DNA from: Pedobacter ginsengisoli
GTDB lineage: Bacteria; Bacteroidota; Bacteroidia; Sphingobacteriales; Sphingobacteriaceae
Direction: 5' to 3'
Length of the DNA stretch: 64,000 nt
NCBI RefSeq assembly: GCF_002736205.1
Contig: NZ_CP024091.1
Location: 1,550,001-1,614,000, forward strand
Under the pieces are notes generated by a model that saw only the letters and a program-made list of their open reading frames with translations, did not search any database and had not been told where the DNA came from. Position 1 is the first letter of the stretch. Every line of letters starts with the position of its first letter. Below are positions 42,699 through 52,192 of this stretch, in pieces. The position numbers were made by a program, and so were the translations under genes.

Positions 42699-43733
42699 TT
42701 AATTAAAAAAACTAAAACCACCACCGTAATCACGGGTGTGATCTCTGTAAAGAGTATGATAATGTACCTCAGCCGGAAACACGGCCCCAGGCTGGCAAAT
42801 AAACTCAATCCAAACAGATGGGCCGTCAATCCGTATATAATCACCTTTATTGGTAAGTGCTGTCCCACCAAAATAGGCTATATAAGTATTATCTATTTCT
42901 GTCGTATAAGTAGCAATTAACTTTTTAGCTGTAGCATCATCAGCAATTTGCACCCAGGCTTTCATAGCGTCTACTACCATTGCTTTTTGTTGTTTGTTTA
43001 ATGAACCCACTCTCAAACCCGATTTAGTGGTAGGAAATTTACCATCTGCACCAGGGCCAACTAATATATCACTAAAGCCATTATTTAATTTGGCATTTTC
43101 TAATTGTTCAGTATTCAATGAAGCCAGGATGCCTGTCAACAGATCATGGTTTGCTTTAAGAGGGGTGTAGGTAACACCATCGGCAGTCCAGGTTTTGGGC
43201 TCTAAGCCAATAAACAGGGGTGAAGCTCCAATAACCTTGCCCTGATCAAATGTTAGATTCACCGCCAGATGATGCCCCCCTAGCTGAAGTTGCCATTTCC
43301 CTGTAAGGGATGGTTTACCTAGAAATGCAATAATATAATTTCCAGCAGAATAACCATTACGGCTCGTACCCAGAAAACCGTCAGCTGCCAAAATTTGCAT
43401 AGCTTGGTCATATCCCCTTGAAACTTGAGTCCCCATCGCAGCTTTAACTACTGCTTTGGCATTTTGAAGCTGTGTATCTGTTAATGAGCCCAATAAAAGC
43501 CCAAGTCTGCATTGCAATCCACATGGTAGGTTTGTCCATTTTGTTGCATTCTCTCTAACATAGTCAACAACAACCGCTTTTTGCTGATCGGCATTTAAAG
43601 ATTTGATAAAGGTATTTGCGGCATTTACAACTTGTCCAGGGGTAAAGGTGTTATTTATTTTAGTAACCGACTTGCTGTTTATACTAAAAAGCAAAACAAA
43701 TAATATACAGAATATTGTGCTAAGGTTTTTCAT
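42699..43733 (-). CDS. DUF3500 protein, exported
   Basis: A 344-aa protein matching the DUF3500 family, with signal peptide 1-20 (NLSTIFCILFVLLFSINS). Recognisable stretches are WTNLPCGLQCRLGLLLGSLTDTQL, GKWQLQLGGHHLAVNLTF (conserved HH in GGHH), and QKAMVVDAMKAWVQIADDATAKKL; it ends with HYHTLYRDHTRDYGGG. The preferred start is ATG at 43733; a TTG at 43745 adds four residues. It is 27 bases from the TonB receptor. Enzymatic role is unknown, although His-rich motifs hint at metal binding. Confidence 0.82.
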   Translation of the reverse strand: MKNLSTIFCILFVLLFSINSKSVTKINNTFTPGQVVNAANTFIKSLNADQQKAVVVDYVRENATKWTNLPCGLQCRLGLLLGSLTDTQLQNAKAVVKAAMGTQVSRGYDQAMQILAADGFLGTSRNGYSAGNYIIAFLGKPSLTGKWQLQLGGHHLAVNLTFDQGKVIGASPLFIGLEPKTWTADGVTYTPLKANHDLLTGILASLNTEQLENAKLNNGFSDILVGPGADGKFPTTKSGLRVGSLNKQQKAMVVDAMKAWVQIADDATAKKLIATYTTEIDNTYIAYFGGTALTNKGDYIRIDGPSVWIEFICQPGAVFPAEVHYHTLYRDHTRDYGGGFSFFN

Positions 43734-43760
43734 ATACAAGGCCAATAATTATAAAAATAA

Positions 43761-46187
43761 CTAAAATTTATAACTATATGCTAGTCTAAAAACCTGCGTT
43801 TCGTAAAAGTCATTACTTGTATAAAAAAAACCATTACCTTCAATTTGTTTTTTAATAACCATTGTATTCAGCAGATCAGTGGCATTAAAGAAAATTTCTC
43901 CTTTACCGCTCTGTACAGATTTTTTTAAGCCTGCATCTATTGAGAATCTTGATTGAATTTTGCCTTGAGGTATAATATCGGGCGCTAAATAAATGGCGGT
44001 TAATTGTGCATCAAAGCCATTGGATATACGAAGAATATTATTCAGCTTAACATTTCCAGAAATTGCTGTTTGCTTTTCGGCATAAAAAGTATTAGGTAAT
44101 GGATATAAGTTTAGTACTGTAAAAGCATCGATTTGATTTCTGTAAATATTACCGTTAAAATTAAATGAATAAATATTGGATACTTTTTGGTTTAAGATAG
44201 CCTCTACACCCGTATTATAACTCTGATTAGCATTTTGAAATATAGCGTAAATCAATTTGCTTCCTGGAACAATGCTCGATATTCTGGTAATAGTACCATC
44301 TGCAGAACGATGATATAAGGCTGAATAGAAATATCCGTTGTCCCAATTGTTTTTATAACCTAACTCAATAGAATTAGTAAACTGGGGACGCAATGCCGGA
44401 TTGCCAACTTTAATAATTTCAGCATCGTCATATTTCGGAAAAATTCTGATATCTACTTCATTAGGCCTATCAACTCTTCTATTATAAAACATAGAAATTT
44501 TGTTACTGTTATTCAGTTTATAAGCTAATCTTAGGTTTGGGAAAGGTTGCGTATAATTATACCCATCACTTTTGTACGTTGGATGATCAGGATTTACATC
44601 ATACTGAATTTTAACATACTCAACGCGTAAGCCTAATTCTGCTTCCCACTTTTCATTTTCAAAAACATAGTTGCCATATAAGGCAGGTATTAATTCTTTG
44701 TAGTTAGCCCAGCCTCCGGCATTCTTATCCAAAACAGAATTAGCTCCTGGAATAAAATTCATATCGGTCGGAATGCTTCTGCTGCGCAATTTTACACCTG
44801 TCTCTATCCGCCCATATTTTAGTGGTTTAATGTAATCAATGTTAAAATCATATACTTTCTCATCCGACAATAGTTTAAAAGCATCTGTGCCTTTTGATTC
44901 AAGTAAGTAATTATCGTAAAAATACTTTTCATCTTCGCGGTGAAACGTATAATTAAAACCAGCGCTCAATAAATGTCCTGCATCTTTAAATTTATATTGG
45001 TAAGCTGCGGTAGCCATTGCAGTTGTTTTTAGTTCATCTTCCAGAAACTGCCAAAGGCGAATTCGTTCAAGCTTATTGCCATCAAAAAAAGGCTGATCAC
45101 CCTTGTCTATAATTTTCTCGCTGCCGTACATTCCCGAAACTGTGAGCATACTCTTCTCATCAATATTCCAATCAATACCAGTCTTAGTTGTTAAAAAATT
45201 AGTATTTCTGTTTCGTTTCAACTGCGAATTTATAACAGTTTGATCATCATAAGTGCGGGTTACAAACTCATTCTTGTTTAGTGTGTGGGTATAAAGGTTG
45301 TCGGCTTGTAAAAAAAGATTCACTTTATCTTTTCGGTAATTGAGAGACAATGATGGATTGACTTTTGGTGTAAACGTATACTGGGGTCTAATTGTAGGTA
45401 GGTTTTCTTTTCTTACCCACAACGAGCCTAAACCGGTAGTAAATCCTGCTTTTCCATTAAAACCATTCTGTTTGTTTTTTTTCATAATGATATTAATGAT
45501 TCCTGCATTACCATTAGCATCATATTTTGAAGAAGGATTATTAATGATTTCAATTTTGTCAATTGCTGATGCAGGAATATTGTCTAGACCTGCCTGACTT
45601 CCAAATCCTGTTAATGCAGTTTGTTTTCCATCAATTAGAATAGTTATTTTGTCATTACCCCTTAGCTGTACTTTTCCGTCTTGCACGGTTACACCCGGTA
45701 GATTTTGCATACTTTGCAATACAGATCCACCACTTTGACTGATATTGTCTGACAAAGAATATGTTTTTTTATCTAGCTTATCACTTATGTCACTGGTTTT
45801 GGCGGTAATATTCACGCCATCAAGCGAAGTAGATTTTTCCTTTAATTCAATTGGTGGAAGATCTAAAAATTCGGAAAGGCTGCCAATAAATAAATGCTGC
45901 AACTTGTTTTCGAAACCAATATAAGATGCCTCTAACAGATAGTTACCTGGCTTAATTCCTTCAATCGTGAACCTTCCGTCTTCGCCTGTTATCGTGCCGG
46001 AAACGAAGCTGCTATCTTTTTCATGTTTTAAAACTACATTGGCATACGGAATTGCATTAAGGAATTCACTGCTCTTTACTATACTAGAAATGGTAACTTT
46101 ATTGACATCCAATTTTTTTTGAGCCAGAGTTTTTATGGCTAAAGCGCATAGTAGTAAAACGCATATATTTACCTTTAAATATTTCAT
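43761..46187 (-). CDS. TonB-dependent receptor, CarboxypepD-type outer membrane protein
   Basis: An 808-aa outer-membrane receptor-like protein. Signal peptide 1-22, CarboxypepD-like domain (SSEFLNAIPYANVVLKHEKDSS, GKYLLEASYIGFEN-like text at 84-97), plug with SGGSVLQSMQNLPGVTVQDG and QLRGNDKITILIDGKQTALTG, a KIEIINNPSSKYDANGNAGIINI segment, then a beta-barrel. The ILIDGKQ and PSSKYDANG motifs place it in the outer-membrane-beta-barrel (OMP_b-brl_3) group, whose substrates are not defined. It is 10 bases after the LTA-synthase-like gene and so cotranscribed. Confidence 0.88.
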   Translation of the reverse strand: MKYLKVNICVLLLCALAIKTLAQKKLDVNKVTISSIVKSSEFLNAIPYANVVLKHEKDSSFVSGTITGEDGRFTIEGIKPGNYLLEASYIGFENKLQHLFIGSLSEFLDLPPIELKEKSTSLDGVNITAKTSDISDKLDKKTYSLSDNISQSGGSVLQSMQNLPGVTVQDGKVQLRGNDKITILIDGKQTALTGFGSQAGLDNIPASAIDKIEIINNPSSKYDANGNAGIINIIMKKNKQNGFNGKAGFTTGLGSLWVRKENLPTIRPQYTFTPKVNPSLSLNYRKDKVNLFLQADNLYTHTLNKNEFVTRTYDDQTVINSQLKRNRNTNFLTTKTGIDWNIDEKSMLTVSGMYGSEKIIDKGDQPFFDGNKLERIRLWQFLEDELKTTAMATAAYQYKFKDAGHLLSAGFNYTFHREDEKYFYDNYLLESKGTDAFKLLSDEKVYDFNIDYIKPLKYGRIETGVKLRSRSIPTDMNFIPGANSVLDKNAGGWANYKELIPALYGNYVFENEKWEAELGLRVEYVKIQYDVNPDHPTYKSDGYNYTQPFPNLRLAYKLNNSNKISMFYNRRVDRPNEVDIRIFPKYDDAEIIKVGNPALRPQFTNSIELGYKNNWDNGYFYSALYHRSADGTITRISSIVPGSKLIYAIFQNANQSYNTGVEAILNQKVSNIYSFNFNGNIYRNQIDAFTVLNLYPLPNTFYAEKQTAISGNVKLNNILRISNGFDAQLTAIYLAPDIIPQGKIQSRFSIDAGLKKSVQSGKGEIFFNATDLLNTMVIKKQIEGNGFFYTSNDFYETQVFRLAYSYKF

Positions 46188-46197
46188 TTGTAGAAGT

Positions 46198-48168
46198 TTA
46201 TGGTAATTGCTGGTTTTTTTTATTCAACTCCTTCATTTTACCATTTTTAAACCTTTCACTTGCAGTCTGGTAATAAGAAATTGTTTCTGATACTAATTCT
46301 TTGTCCTGAGATTTTACCTCAGTTAATGAATTGTCTTTTTCAGAAACCGAAAATTGTTTTACTCTTTTTCGATCGTCTATTTGAGTAAATAAATTTCTTT
46401 TAAGCATCCCCAAAGTCCTGTAATTTCCTATGAAAGCCCGTTCTTCATAGGCTTTCGTTTCATTTACATCTTTACCGTAAAAGGCAGTATTGTAGTTCCA
46501 TCCTAAATAGCCAAATAGTGTAGGCATCAAGTCAATTTGTGAAACCAGTCTATCAATTCTTTGAGATCGCTCAGGTAGATTATAAATGATTGCAGGTATG
46601 TGATGTTTATCTATATTTATTTCCCATTTACCTGCACTGCTTGCGCAATGGTCAGCTACTATAACAAACACAGTGTTTGCAAACCAGCTTTTCTTTTTAG
46701 CTTTGGTAATAAATGCTCCTAAAGCATAATCAGTGTACTTTACTGCTGCATTTCTATTTCCTTTAGGTAGGTCAATTTTACCATCAGGAAACGTGTAAGG
46801 TTTATGATTAGACGTAGTCATTACAAACTGAAAAAATGGAGTATTCTGTGCAAAGGTCTTATCAGCATACTTTATGGCTTGATTATATAAATCCTCATCA
46901 CAAATACCCCAGGCATTTTCAAAACTTATTTCATTGTCAGGGATTTTGAAACGATGCGTAGGAATATCATCTGATAGGGGATTGCCTCTGTCTCGGTCTA
47001 CAATATCAAAGCCCTGCCCACCAAAAAAGTTATTCATATTATCAAAGTACCCATCGCCTCCGTAAATAAAGTACGAATGATAATTCTTTTCTTTAAAAAC
47101 AGTGGCTGTCGAAAATAAACCTTTATTATCTGGTCTTCTTACAATACTATTCCCCGGAGTTGGAGGTACACAAAGCGTAAGCGCTTCCATTCCCCTAACA
47201 GTTCTTGTACCGGTAGCGTACATATTGTTAAAGAAAATACTGTTATTAGCAAGACTGTCGTAATTAGGAGTAATATTTTCCTTATTGCCAAACGTACTTA
47301 AAAAATCCGCACTAAAACTTTCGATGGCAATTAATATTACATTTGGCCTTTTTTCATTCGTTCCTTTAGTATACCTGATAATATTATCCCACTGTCCAGA
47401 GGTATAATTCTGATTTTCCTGTAAAAGATGCTTTCTAACAATACTGTAAATTTCATTTTCGGGAAGTTTAGGGTAAAAACTATTGTAGTCAAGCTCATTC
47501 GACCTAAACGCGGCAAAGAAAGAAAATGTTCCATTTTTTCCAAGCTCATTTATTACTGCATTGTTACTAAAATCTGCTTGTTTATTTTGCAATAATTCTA
47601 ATAGTAATACTGTTGTAAGTAATAAAGGCGCAGCGTAGATAGCTCGGATACGGATGGAACTTTTTTCTGAAAATGTTTTTCTTAAAGCTTCTGTTTTGTG
47701 TAATAAAATAAATGTAGCCACAACCAAAGCCAGTAGTATCGCAATTACCAAAGGCAATGGATAAGATTGGTTTATGTTTGAAACAACTTCATAAGTGTAT
47801 ATCAGGTAGTCAACTGCTATAAAATTGAACCTTACTCCGAATTCATCCCAAAATGGAATTTCAGCCATCAAACTGAAATAAATAATGAAAAGAGTTAACG
47901 ATAAGTAGATATAGGTAAATGCTTTGTCAAGTGCAGAGCCAATCCATCTTTTTGGGAGTAAAAAAAGATAAATAATATATAGAAACAGGAAGCATAAACC
48001 TGCAGTTAAGTCAAAAAGAATCCCAGTCGCAAAAGATCTTAAAACAGAAATTAAACTGGCATCTACATCCTTTGCAGACCAAATGATGAATGTTATCCTT
48101 ATTAGAAATGAAACAAACATGTATATCCCTAAAACGGAAAACACAGTAGAAAATCTTTTAGTACTCAT
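46198..48168 (-). CDS. LTA synthase-like membrane phosphatase/sulfatase-fold protein
   Basis: A 656-aa protein of the LtaS family in the alkaline phosphatase superfamily. Five membrane helices lie in the first 200 residues. The extracytoplasmic sulfatase domain has E283 in ILIAIESFSADF, the nucleophile region TGTRTVRGMEALTLC (T321/T323), and VIVADHCASSAGKWEINIDKHHIPAI with metal-binding Asp and His. The Thr nucleophile means it does not depend on formylglycine. Gram-negative relatives transfer phosphoglycerol or phosphoethanolamine to glycans. It heads the operon with the TonB receptor. Confidence 0.88.
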   Translation of the reverse strand: MSTKRFSTVFSVLGIYMFVSFLIRITFIIWSAKDVDASLISVLRSFATGILFDLTAGLCFLFLYIIYLFLLPKRWIGSALDKAFTYIYLSLTLFIIYFSLMAEIPFWDEFGVRFNFIAVDYLIYTYEVVSNINQSYPLPLVIAILLALVVATFILLHKTEALRKTFSEKSSIRIRAIYAAPLLLTTVLLLELLQNKQADFSNNAVINELGKNGTFSFFAAFRSNELDYNSFYPKLPENEIYSIVRKHLLQENQNYTSGQWDNIIRYTKGTNEKRPNVILIAIESFSADFLSTFGNKENITPNYDSLANNSIFFNNMYATGTRTVRGMEALTLCVPPTPGNSIVRRPDNKGLFSTATVFKEKNYHSYFIYGGDGYFDNMNNFFGGQGFDIVDRDRGNPLSDDIPTHRFKIPDNEISFENAWGICDEDLYNQAIKYADKTFAQNTPFFQFVMTTSNHKPYTFPDGKIDLPKGNRNAAVKYTDYALGAFITKAKKKSWFANTVFVIVADHCASSAGKWEINIDKHHIPAIIYNLPERSQRIDRLVSQIDLMPTLFGYLGWNYNTAFYGKDVNETKAYEERAFIGNYRTLGMLKRNLFTQIDDRKRVKQFSVSEKDNSLTEVKSQDKELVSETISYYQTASERFKNGKMKELNKKNQQLP

Positions 48169-48362
48169 ATCTCATTTTTTTAATGAGGTAAAGTACCATG
48201 TCAATTTAGAAGAAAATCTGAATTTTAAAGATTATTGAAAATTATTTACCAAATTCCAGTACCATGACATTCTTTTCTAGCCGTATGTAGATCGGAGTGG
48301 TATATACCGCAGTTTACTAATGCATGTCGCAACCTACCGTCACAAATGTCACTTCTACACCC

Positions 48363-48392
48363 ATGGTGTTTAACTAAAACACCATATTTTTG
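48363..48392 (+). promoter_or_regulatory. Inverted repeat overlapping the promoter of the VOC gene
   Basis: ATGGTGTTT (48363-48371) and AAACACCAT (48377-48385) are a perfect 9-bp inverted repeat with a 5-base spacer. It touches an exact -7 element TATTTTTG (48385-48392). The start codon at 48424 is 31 bases downstream. A repressor bound here would cover the promoter. A direct repeat GTCAC-aaat-GTCAC lies just upstream at about 48339-48352. Confidence 0.6.
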
Positions 48393-48423
48393 TGTTATAG
48401 CTTTTAACTAAAAAAATATAGAT

Positions 48424-48810
48424 ATGAACCCGAAAAAGATATGGTCGAATTTAACAGTAAGTGATCTGGACCGAACAACGAAATTTTATGCAACACTTGG
48501 ATTTAAATCCAATGGGAGATCAGCCGACCTAACCAGCTTTTTTATAGGTGAAAATAATTTTGTAATGCATTTCTTCTTAGAAGATAAGCTGAAGGCAAAT
48601 GTGGAGATTGAAATTTCTGACGCACACATCGCAAATGAAGTTATATTCACCCTTTCTGCTGAAAGCGAAGATGAGGTAAATGAGTGGGAGGAAGCAGTTG
48701 AAATCGCTGGTGGAAAGATTGTTTCAAAAGCACAGAAGTTTGGAGAGGGGTATTATGGTCTTGTGTTTTCTGACCCCGATGGTCATAAATTTAATGTGTT
48801 TTACATGTAA
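48424..48810 (+). CDS. VOC (glyoxalase-fold) family protein
   Basis: A 128-aa protein of the vicinal-oxygen-chelate fold, with the opening KIWSNLTVSDLDRTTKFYATLGF and closing YYGLVFSDPDGHKFNVFYM typical of the glyoxalase/extradiol family. Metal ligands of active glyoxalases (for example His at residue 5 and Glu near the end) are not all visible: the first strand starts WSNLTV without His. It could be an antibiotic-binding or non-catalytic VOC protein. A palindromic operator candidate precedes it. Function not determinable. Confidence 0.8.
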   Translation: MNPKKIWSNLTVSDLDRTTKFYATLGFKSNGRSADLTSFFIGENNFVMHFFLEDKLKANVEIEISDAHIANEVIFTLSAESEDEVNEWEEAVEIAGGKIVSKAQKFGEGYYGLVFSDPDGHKFNVFYM

Positions 48811-48825
48811 AAGCTCTGATTTAGT

Positions 48826-51162
48826 TTACCTGTCTTCCAAAGTATAATGCATTACTTTTTTAAATAACTCTTCCGGTAAAAATGGCTTTATAATGTAATC
48901 ATCTATACCTGCCTCTTTTATCTGATCTTGTATTTCGCTTGCCAGGTTAGCTGTAAGTGCTACTATTGGTTTTGTAACACCAGTTTTGCGCATCTTTCTT
49001 GCTGCTTCATATCCATCAAGAATTGGCATTTGCAAGTCCATAAGTACGATTTTATGTCTGGAATTATCAAATTTATGAAGAGCTTCAAAACCGTTTAAAG
49101 CTACATCAATTGAGGCTCCCCAACCCTCAAGATATCGTTGGGCAACAAGAATATTCATTGGGTTATCTTCAACTAATAAAATATGTAATCCATCAAAAGG
49201 TTTTAAATTTTGTATAGTTTCTTCTACATTGTAATTGCTCTCATTTCTTTTTCCGGCTTTTTCAAAAGTTTGCTCAAAATAGAAAGTAGAGCCTTTGCTT
49301 TCAATACTTTTTACATTTAAAGTGGAATCTTGTAATTCAAGGATTTTTTTAGATATGGCTAATCCGAGGCCAGTACCTTTTGGTCCTTTAAAGCCAGAAG
49401 TGTTTACTTGCATAAACCGCTCAAATACAATTGCCAATTTCTCTTTTGAGATACCTACACCTGTATCCTTTACCTCAATAGAAAGAGTTATTGATGTTTT
49501 ATTTTGAGATACAACGGTTATAGAAACCTTTACGGAACCTTTTTCGGTAAATTTTATGGCGTTATGTACCAGATTTGTAATTACCTGCGTAGTTCTGGTC
49601 GGATCGCCAATTACCTTGTTTTGTAAAGCCTTATCTGTTGTTAAGGAAAGAATTAAACCTTTGTCTTTCGCAGCCATTTCAAGGCCCTTAACAATATACT
49701 CAGTAATAGATACAATATCCATTTCAGAACGTTCAATAGATATTGTCCCTGATTCAATTTTATGGTAATCTAAAATATCGTTTACTATAGCCAAAAGATT
49801 ATTCGCCGAAAAACGCAACACATCCAGTTGTTCTATCTGATCCTCGCGCGGGTTGGTTTTCGACAGCAGGTGGCTCATACCAATTACTGCGTTTAGCGGT
49901 GTCCTTATTTCGTGGCTCATATTGCTCAGGAACTCGCTTTTGGCAATAAGTCCTTCTTCGGCTTGCGCTTTTGCCTGTTTTAATGCAAACGAAACCCTGT
50001 GTGATAGGGCCAGCGATTGCATAAAAAAGAACAAAATATAGCATAAAAAGCTAATTAACTCATAAGGAGGTATAATTTGCCAATAGTGAAGTAGCGAGAT
50101 TACGAATACCGGAAACATGGCAAATGAGCTCATTAAGGTATATATCGCGCCAGTCCTGTTTTTTCTGTATGCCCTTATGTATACGTATGGCACATACAGC
50201 AGGCTGAACAGCATTACTACTAAAAATGGATTAATTAATTGGGTAAAATAAAAAGGAGGCAAGCAGATTACTGCTAAACTAAATAAGCAGCATACTGCAC
50301 ATATTGACTTTGCAATCAGTATATTAATATCTCTTGGATACAGATTCAGGGTATAAAGTGCAAATAGCCCTATACCTATAAATAAGGTAAGGTATTCGAG
50401 CCTTAAGGTTAGGTACCAGCTAAGGTTAGGTATAATGGTGTGCAGCACATACGTATCCGTACCTATAATTCTGTAGGTATATACTAAAGAAAAAATAGCG
50501 AAAAAGAGGATTGCCTTATCGTTTTTGCCAAGTAAGTATAAGCCCATAAAAAACAGGCCGCCCATTAACATACATCCTGTGAGTACAAGATTTATGGCCG
50601 ATGATTGCCGTCTGCGCAGAATTACCTCATCTCTGTTGCCAATTGTTATGGGCTTTTTTACACCGCCTTTGCTGTGGGCAAAATTGGAGACTTGTAATAA
50701 CAAATTTAGTGTATCAGCATTGGCAGCTATTGGAACCGTTTGGGGTTGCCAGTAGGGTACAGCGCTTCCTTTGTTTGTGCCAACCCTTCCGTTTGTTGCC
50801 TCTGCCTTGCCGTTTACATATAGTTTGTACGATGTATAGGTTTCGGGCATGCCCATCAAAAACGATTTTCTATTATGGGGCAAGAGCACTGTAACTTTAT
50901 AGGTAGCATAGCCAAAGCCCTTCCATGTATACGGAAAATTAACCAGTTTGCCGTCTTTTGCCGTTGTATCACCAGGTTCAAGAAGCTGGTTCCAGTAAAA
51001 CTCCCATTGGTTGCCAATCTTTACAATTTTATCAAAAGATTGATTGCGCAAATCTATTACTGCTTTTGGATTAGCCGCAACAGGTATGGTAGTACCAGTA
51101 GTTATTTTACTGCTAATTAATAGTACTATCAGAAATAAAAGATAAGGTTTGTTAACCCACAT
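48826..51162 (-). CDS. 7TM-DISM hybrid sensor histidine kinase
   Basis: A 778-aa membrane hybrid kinase. Signal peptide 1-24; an N-terminal galactose-binding-like domain (about 30-180: [29 protein letters not shown]); seven hydrophobic helices (about 190-390); HisKA with [21 protein letters not shown] near residue 416; HATPase with N-box [11 protein letters not shown]1 DTGVGIS and G2 GTGLGLAIS; and a C-terminal receiver with [10 protein letters not shown] and the phospho-acceptor Asp in [13 protein letters not shown]. The DNA coding the HisKA and earlier part is much richer in GC than that coding HATPase and receiver, with the break near 49,800. Confidence 0.92.
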   Translation of the reverse strand: MWVNKPYLLFLIVLLISSKITTGTTIPVAANPKAVIDLRNQSFDKIVKIGNQWEFYWNQLLEPGDTTAKDGKLVNFPYTWKGFGYATYKVTVLLPHNRKSFLMGMPETYTSYKLYVNGKAEATNGRVGTNKGSAVPYWQPQTVPIAANADTLNLLLQVSNFAHSKGGVKKPITIGNRDEVILRRRQSSAINLVLTGCMLMGGLFFMGLYLLGKNDKAILFFAIFSLVYTYRIIGTDTYVLHTIIPNLSWYLTLRLEYLTLFIGIGLFALYTLNLYPRDINILIAKSICAVCCLFSLAVICLPPFYFTQLINPFLVVMLFSLLYVPYVYIRAYRKNRTGAIYTLMSSFAMFPVFVISLLHYWQIIPPYELISFLCYILFFFMQSLALSHRVSFALKQAKAQAEEGLIAKSEFLSNMSHEIRTPLNAVIGMSHLLSKTNPREDQIEQLDVLRFSANNLLAIVNDILDYHKIESGTISIERSEMDIVSITEYIVKGLEMAAKDKGLILSLTTDKALQNKVIGDPTRTTQVITNLVHNAIKFTEKGSVKVSITVVSQNKTSITLSIEVKDTGVGISKEKLAIVFERFMQVNTSGFKGPKGTGLGLAISKKILELQDSTLNVKSIESKGSTFYFEQTFEKAGKRNESNYNVEETIQNLKPFDGLHILLVEDNPMNILVAQRYLEGWGASIDVALNGFEALHKFDNSRHKIVLMDLQMPILDGYEAARKMRKTGVTKPIVALTANLASEIQDQIKEAGIDDYIIKPFLPEELFKKVMHYTLEDR

Positions 51163-51291
51163 TGAACGTTATAAGCAAAATAATTATCTAAAGATACAAT
51201 TATATTTCTATTTGATTTGTTACCTTCTTTACAAAATTCTATTACATATATTTATCTTTTAACATTGAACTAACCAAATACGAATCTTCAA

Positions 51292-52182
51292 ATGGTAAAC
51301 AAAACAGGGGCAGCAGTGTTGTATCCTTCGGGTTGTGTATTGGGCGAGAGCCCGATGTGGCACAATGAGCGACAGAGTTGCTTTTGGGTGGATATTGAGG
51401 GCTGCATGATTTATGAATATAGCTTGGCTAGTAAAACCTGCAGCCAATATCAGTTAGCTAGCCGTGTTTCATTAATTGTTAAAAGCAATACTGCTGACGA
51501 ACTTATCCTGGGTTTACAGGGTGGTGTAGCCCGGTTTAACCTGGTTACCGAAACCTTATCTATAATTACTGCTGACCTTAATGCCGACTGGAAAACCTAC
51601 AGGTGTAATGATGGGGGCTGCGACAATATGGGCAGATTATGGATAAGTACTACTGAACTGAAACACAAAGCAGATGCAGGTGCGCTTTATTGTGTTGATA
51701 AAAACACGAAGGTTAGCGAGAAAATGGATAAGCTATCTATTTCTAATGGTATGGCATGGACTGCCGACAACAAGAGGCTCTATCATACTGATAGTATTAC
51801 AGGTGCTATTAAATCATATTTATATGATGAGCTTGCCGGTGATCTGGAATTTGAGCGGATAGTTGTGCAAGTTCCTTTAGAAAAGGGTCTGCCGGATGGC
51901 ATTGCACTGGATGCCGAAGGTAAGCTCTGGATAGCCCTGTGGGGTGGTTATGGTGTGGGCAGGTTTGATGTAGAATCTGGTGAAATGATTGGATTTATTG
52001 ATATTCCGGCCCCTAATGTAAGCAGTTGTGCTTTTGTAGGCGAGGCCCTGGACAGGATGATCATCACCACGGCAAAAAAAGAAATGACAGAAAACGACCT
52101 TAAGGAATTTCCCCAAAGTGGTCATATATTTATAGTAGGGCCGGGCGTAACAGGTGCTCAGGTTTTTAATTGCGCGTTATAA
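51292..52182 (+). CDS. SMP-30/gluconolactonase family protein
   Basis: A 296-aa cytosolic beta-propeller lactonase (regucalcin-like). Family motifs are LGESPMWHNERQSCFWVDIEG (with the metal-binding Glu in LGESP), YRCNDGGCDNMGRLWIST, SNGMAWTADNKRLYHTDS and LPDGIALDAEGKLWIALWGG. These supply the expected Ca2+-site Glu, Asn and Asp. It would hydrolyse an aldonolactone to an aldonic acid, feeding the dehydratase that follows after 10 bases. Likely pentose or uronate lactone; the exact sugar is not known. Confidence 0.9.
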   Translation: MVNKTGAAVLYPSGCVLGESPMWHNERQSCFWVDIEGCMIYEYSLASKTCSQYQLASRVSLIVKSNTADELILGLQGGVARFNLVTETLSIITADLNADWKTYRCNDGGCDNMGRLWISTTELKHKADAGALYCVDKNTKVSEKMDKLSISNGMAWTADNKRLYHTDSITGAIKSYLYDELAGDLEFERIVVQVPLEKGLPDGIALDAEGKLWIALWGGYGVGRFDVESGEMIGFIDIPAPNVSSCAFVGEALDRMIITTAKKEMTENDLKEFPQSGHIFIVGPGVTGAQVFNCAL

Positions 52183-52192
52183 TAAAATTGAT

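Noticed and set aside
48171..48187. CTCATT-TTTTT-AATGAG hairpin just before the LTA-synthase-like start
   Set aside because: Short AT-rich stem next to a start codon; could easily be chance and has no support.
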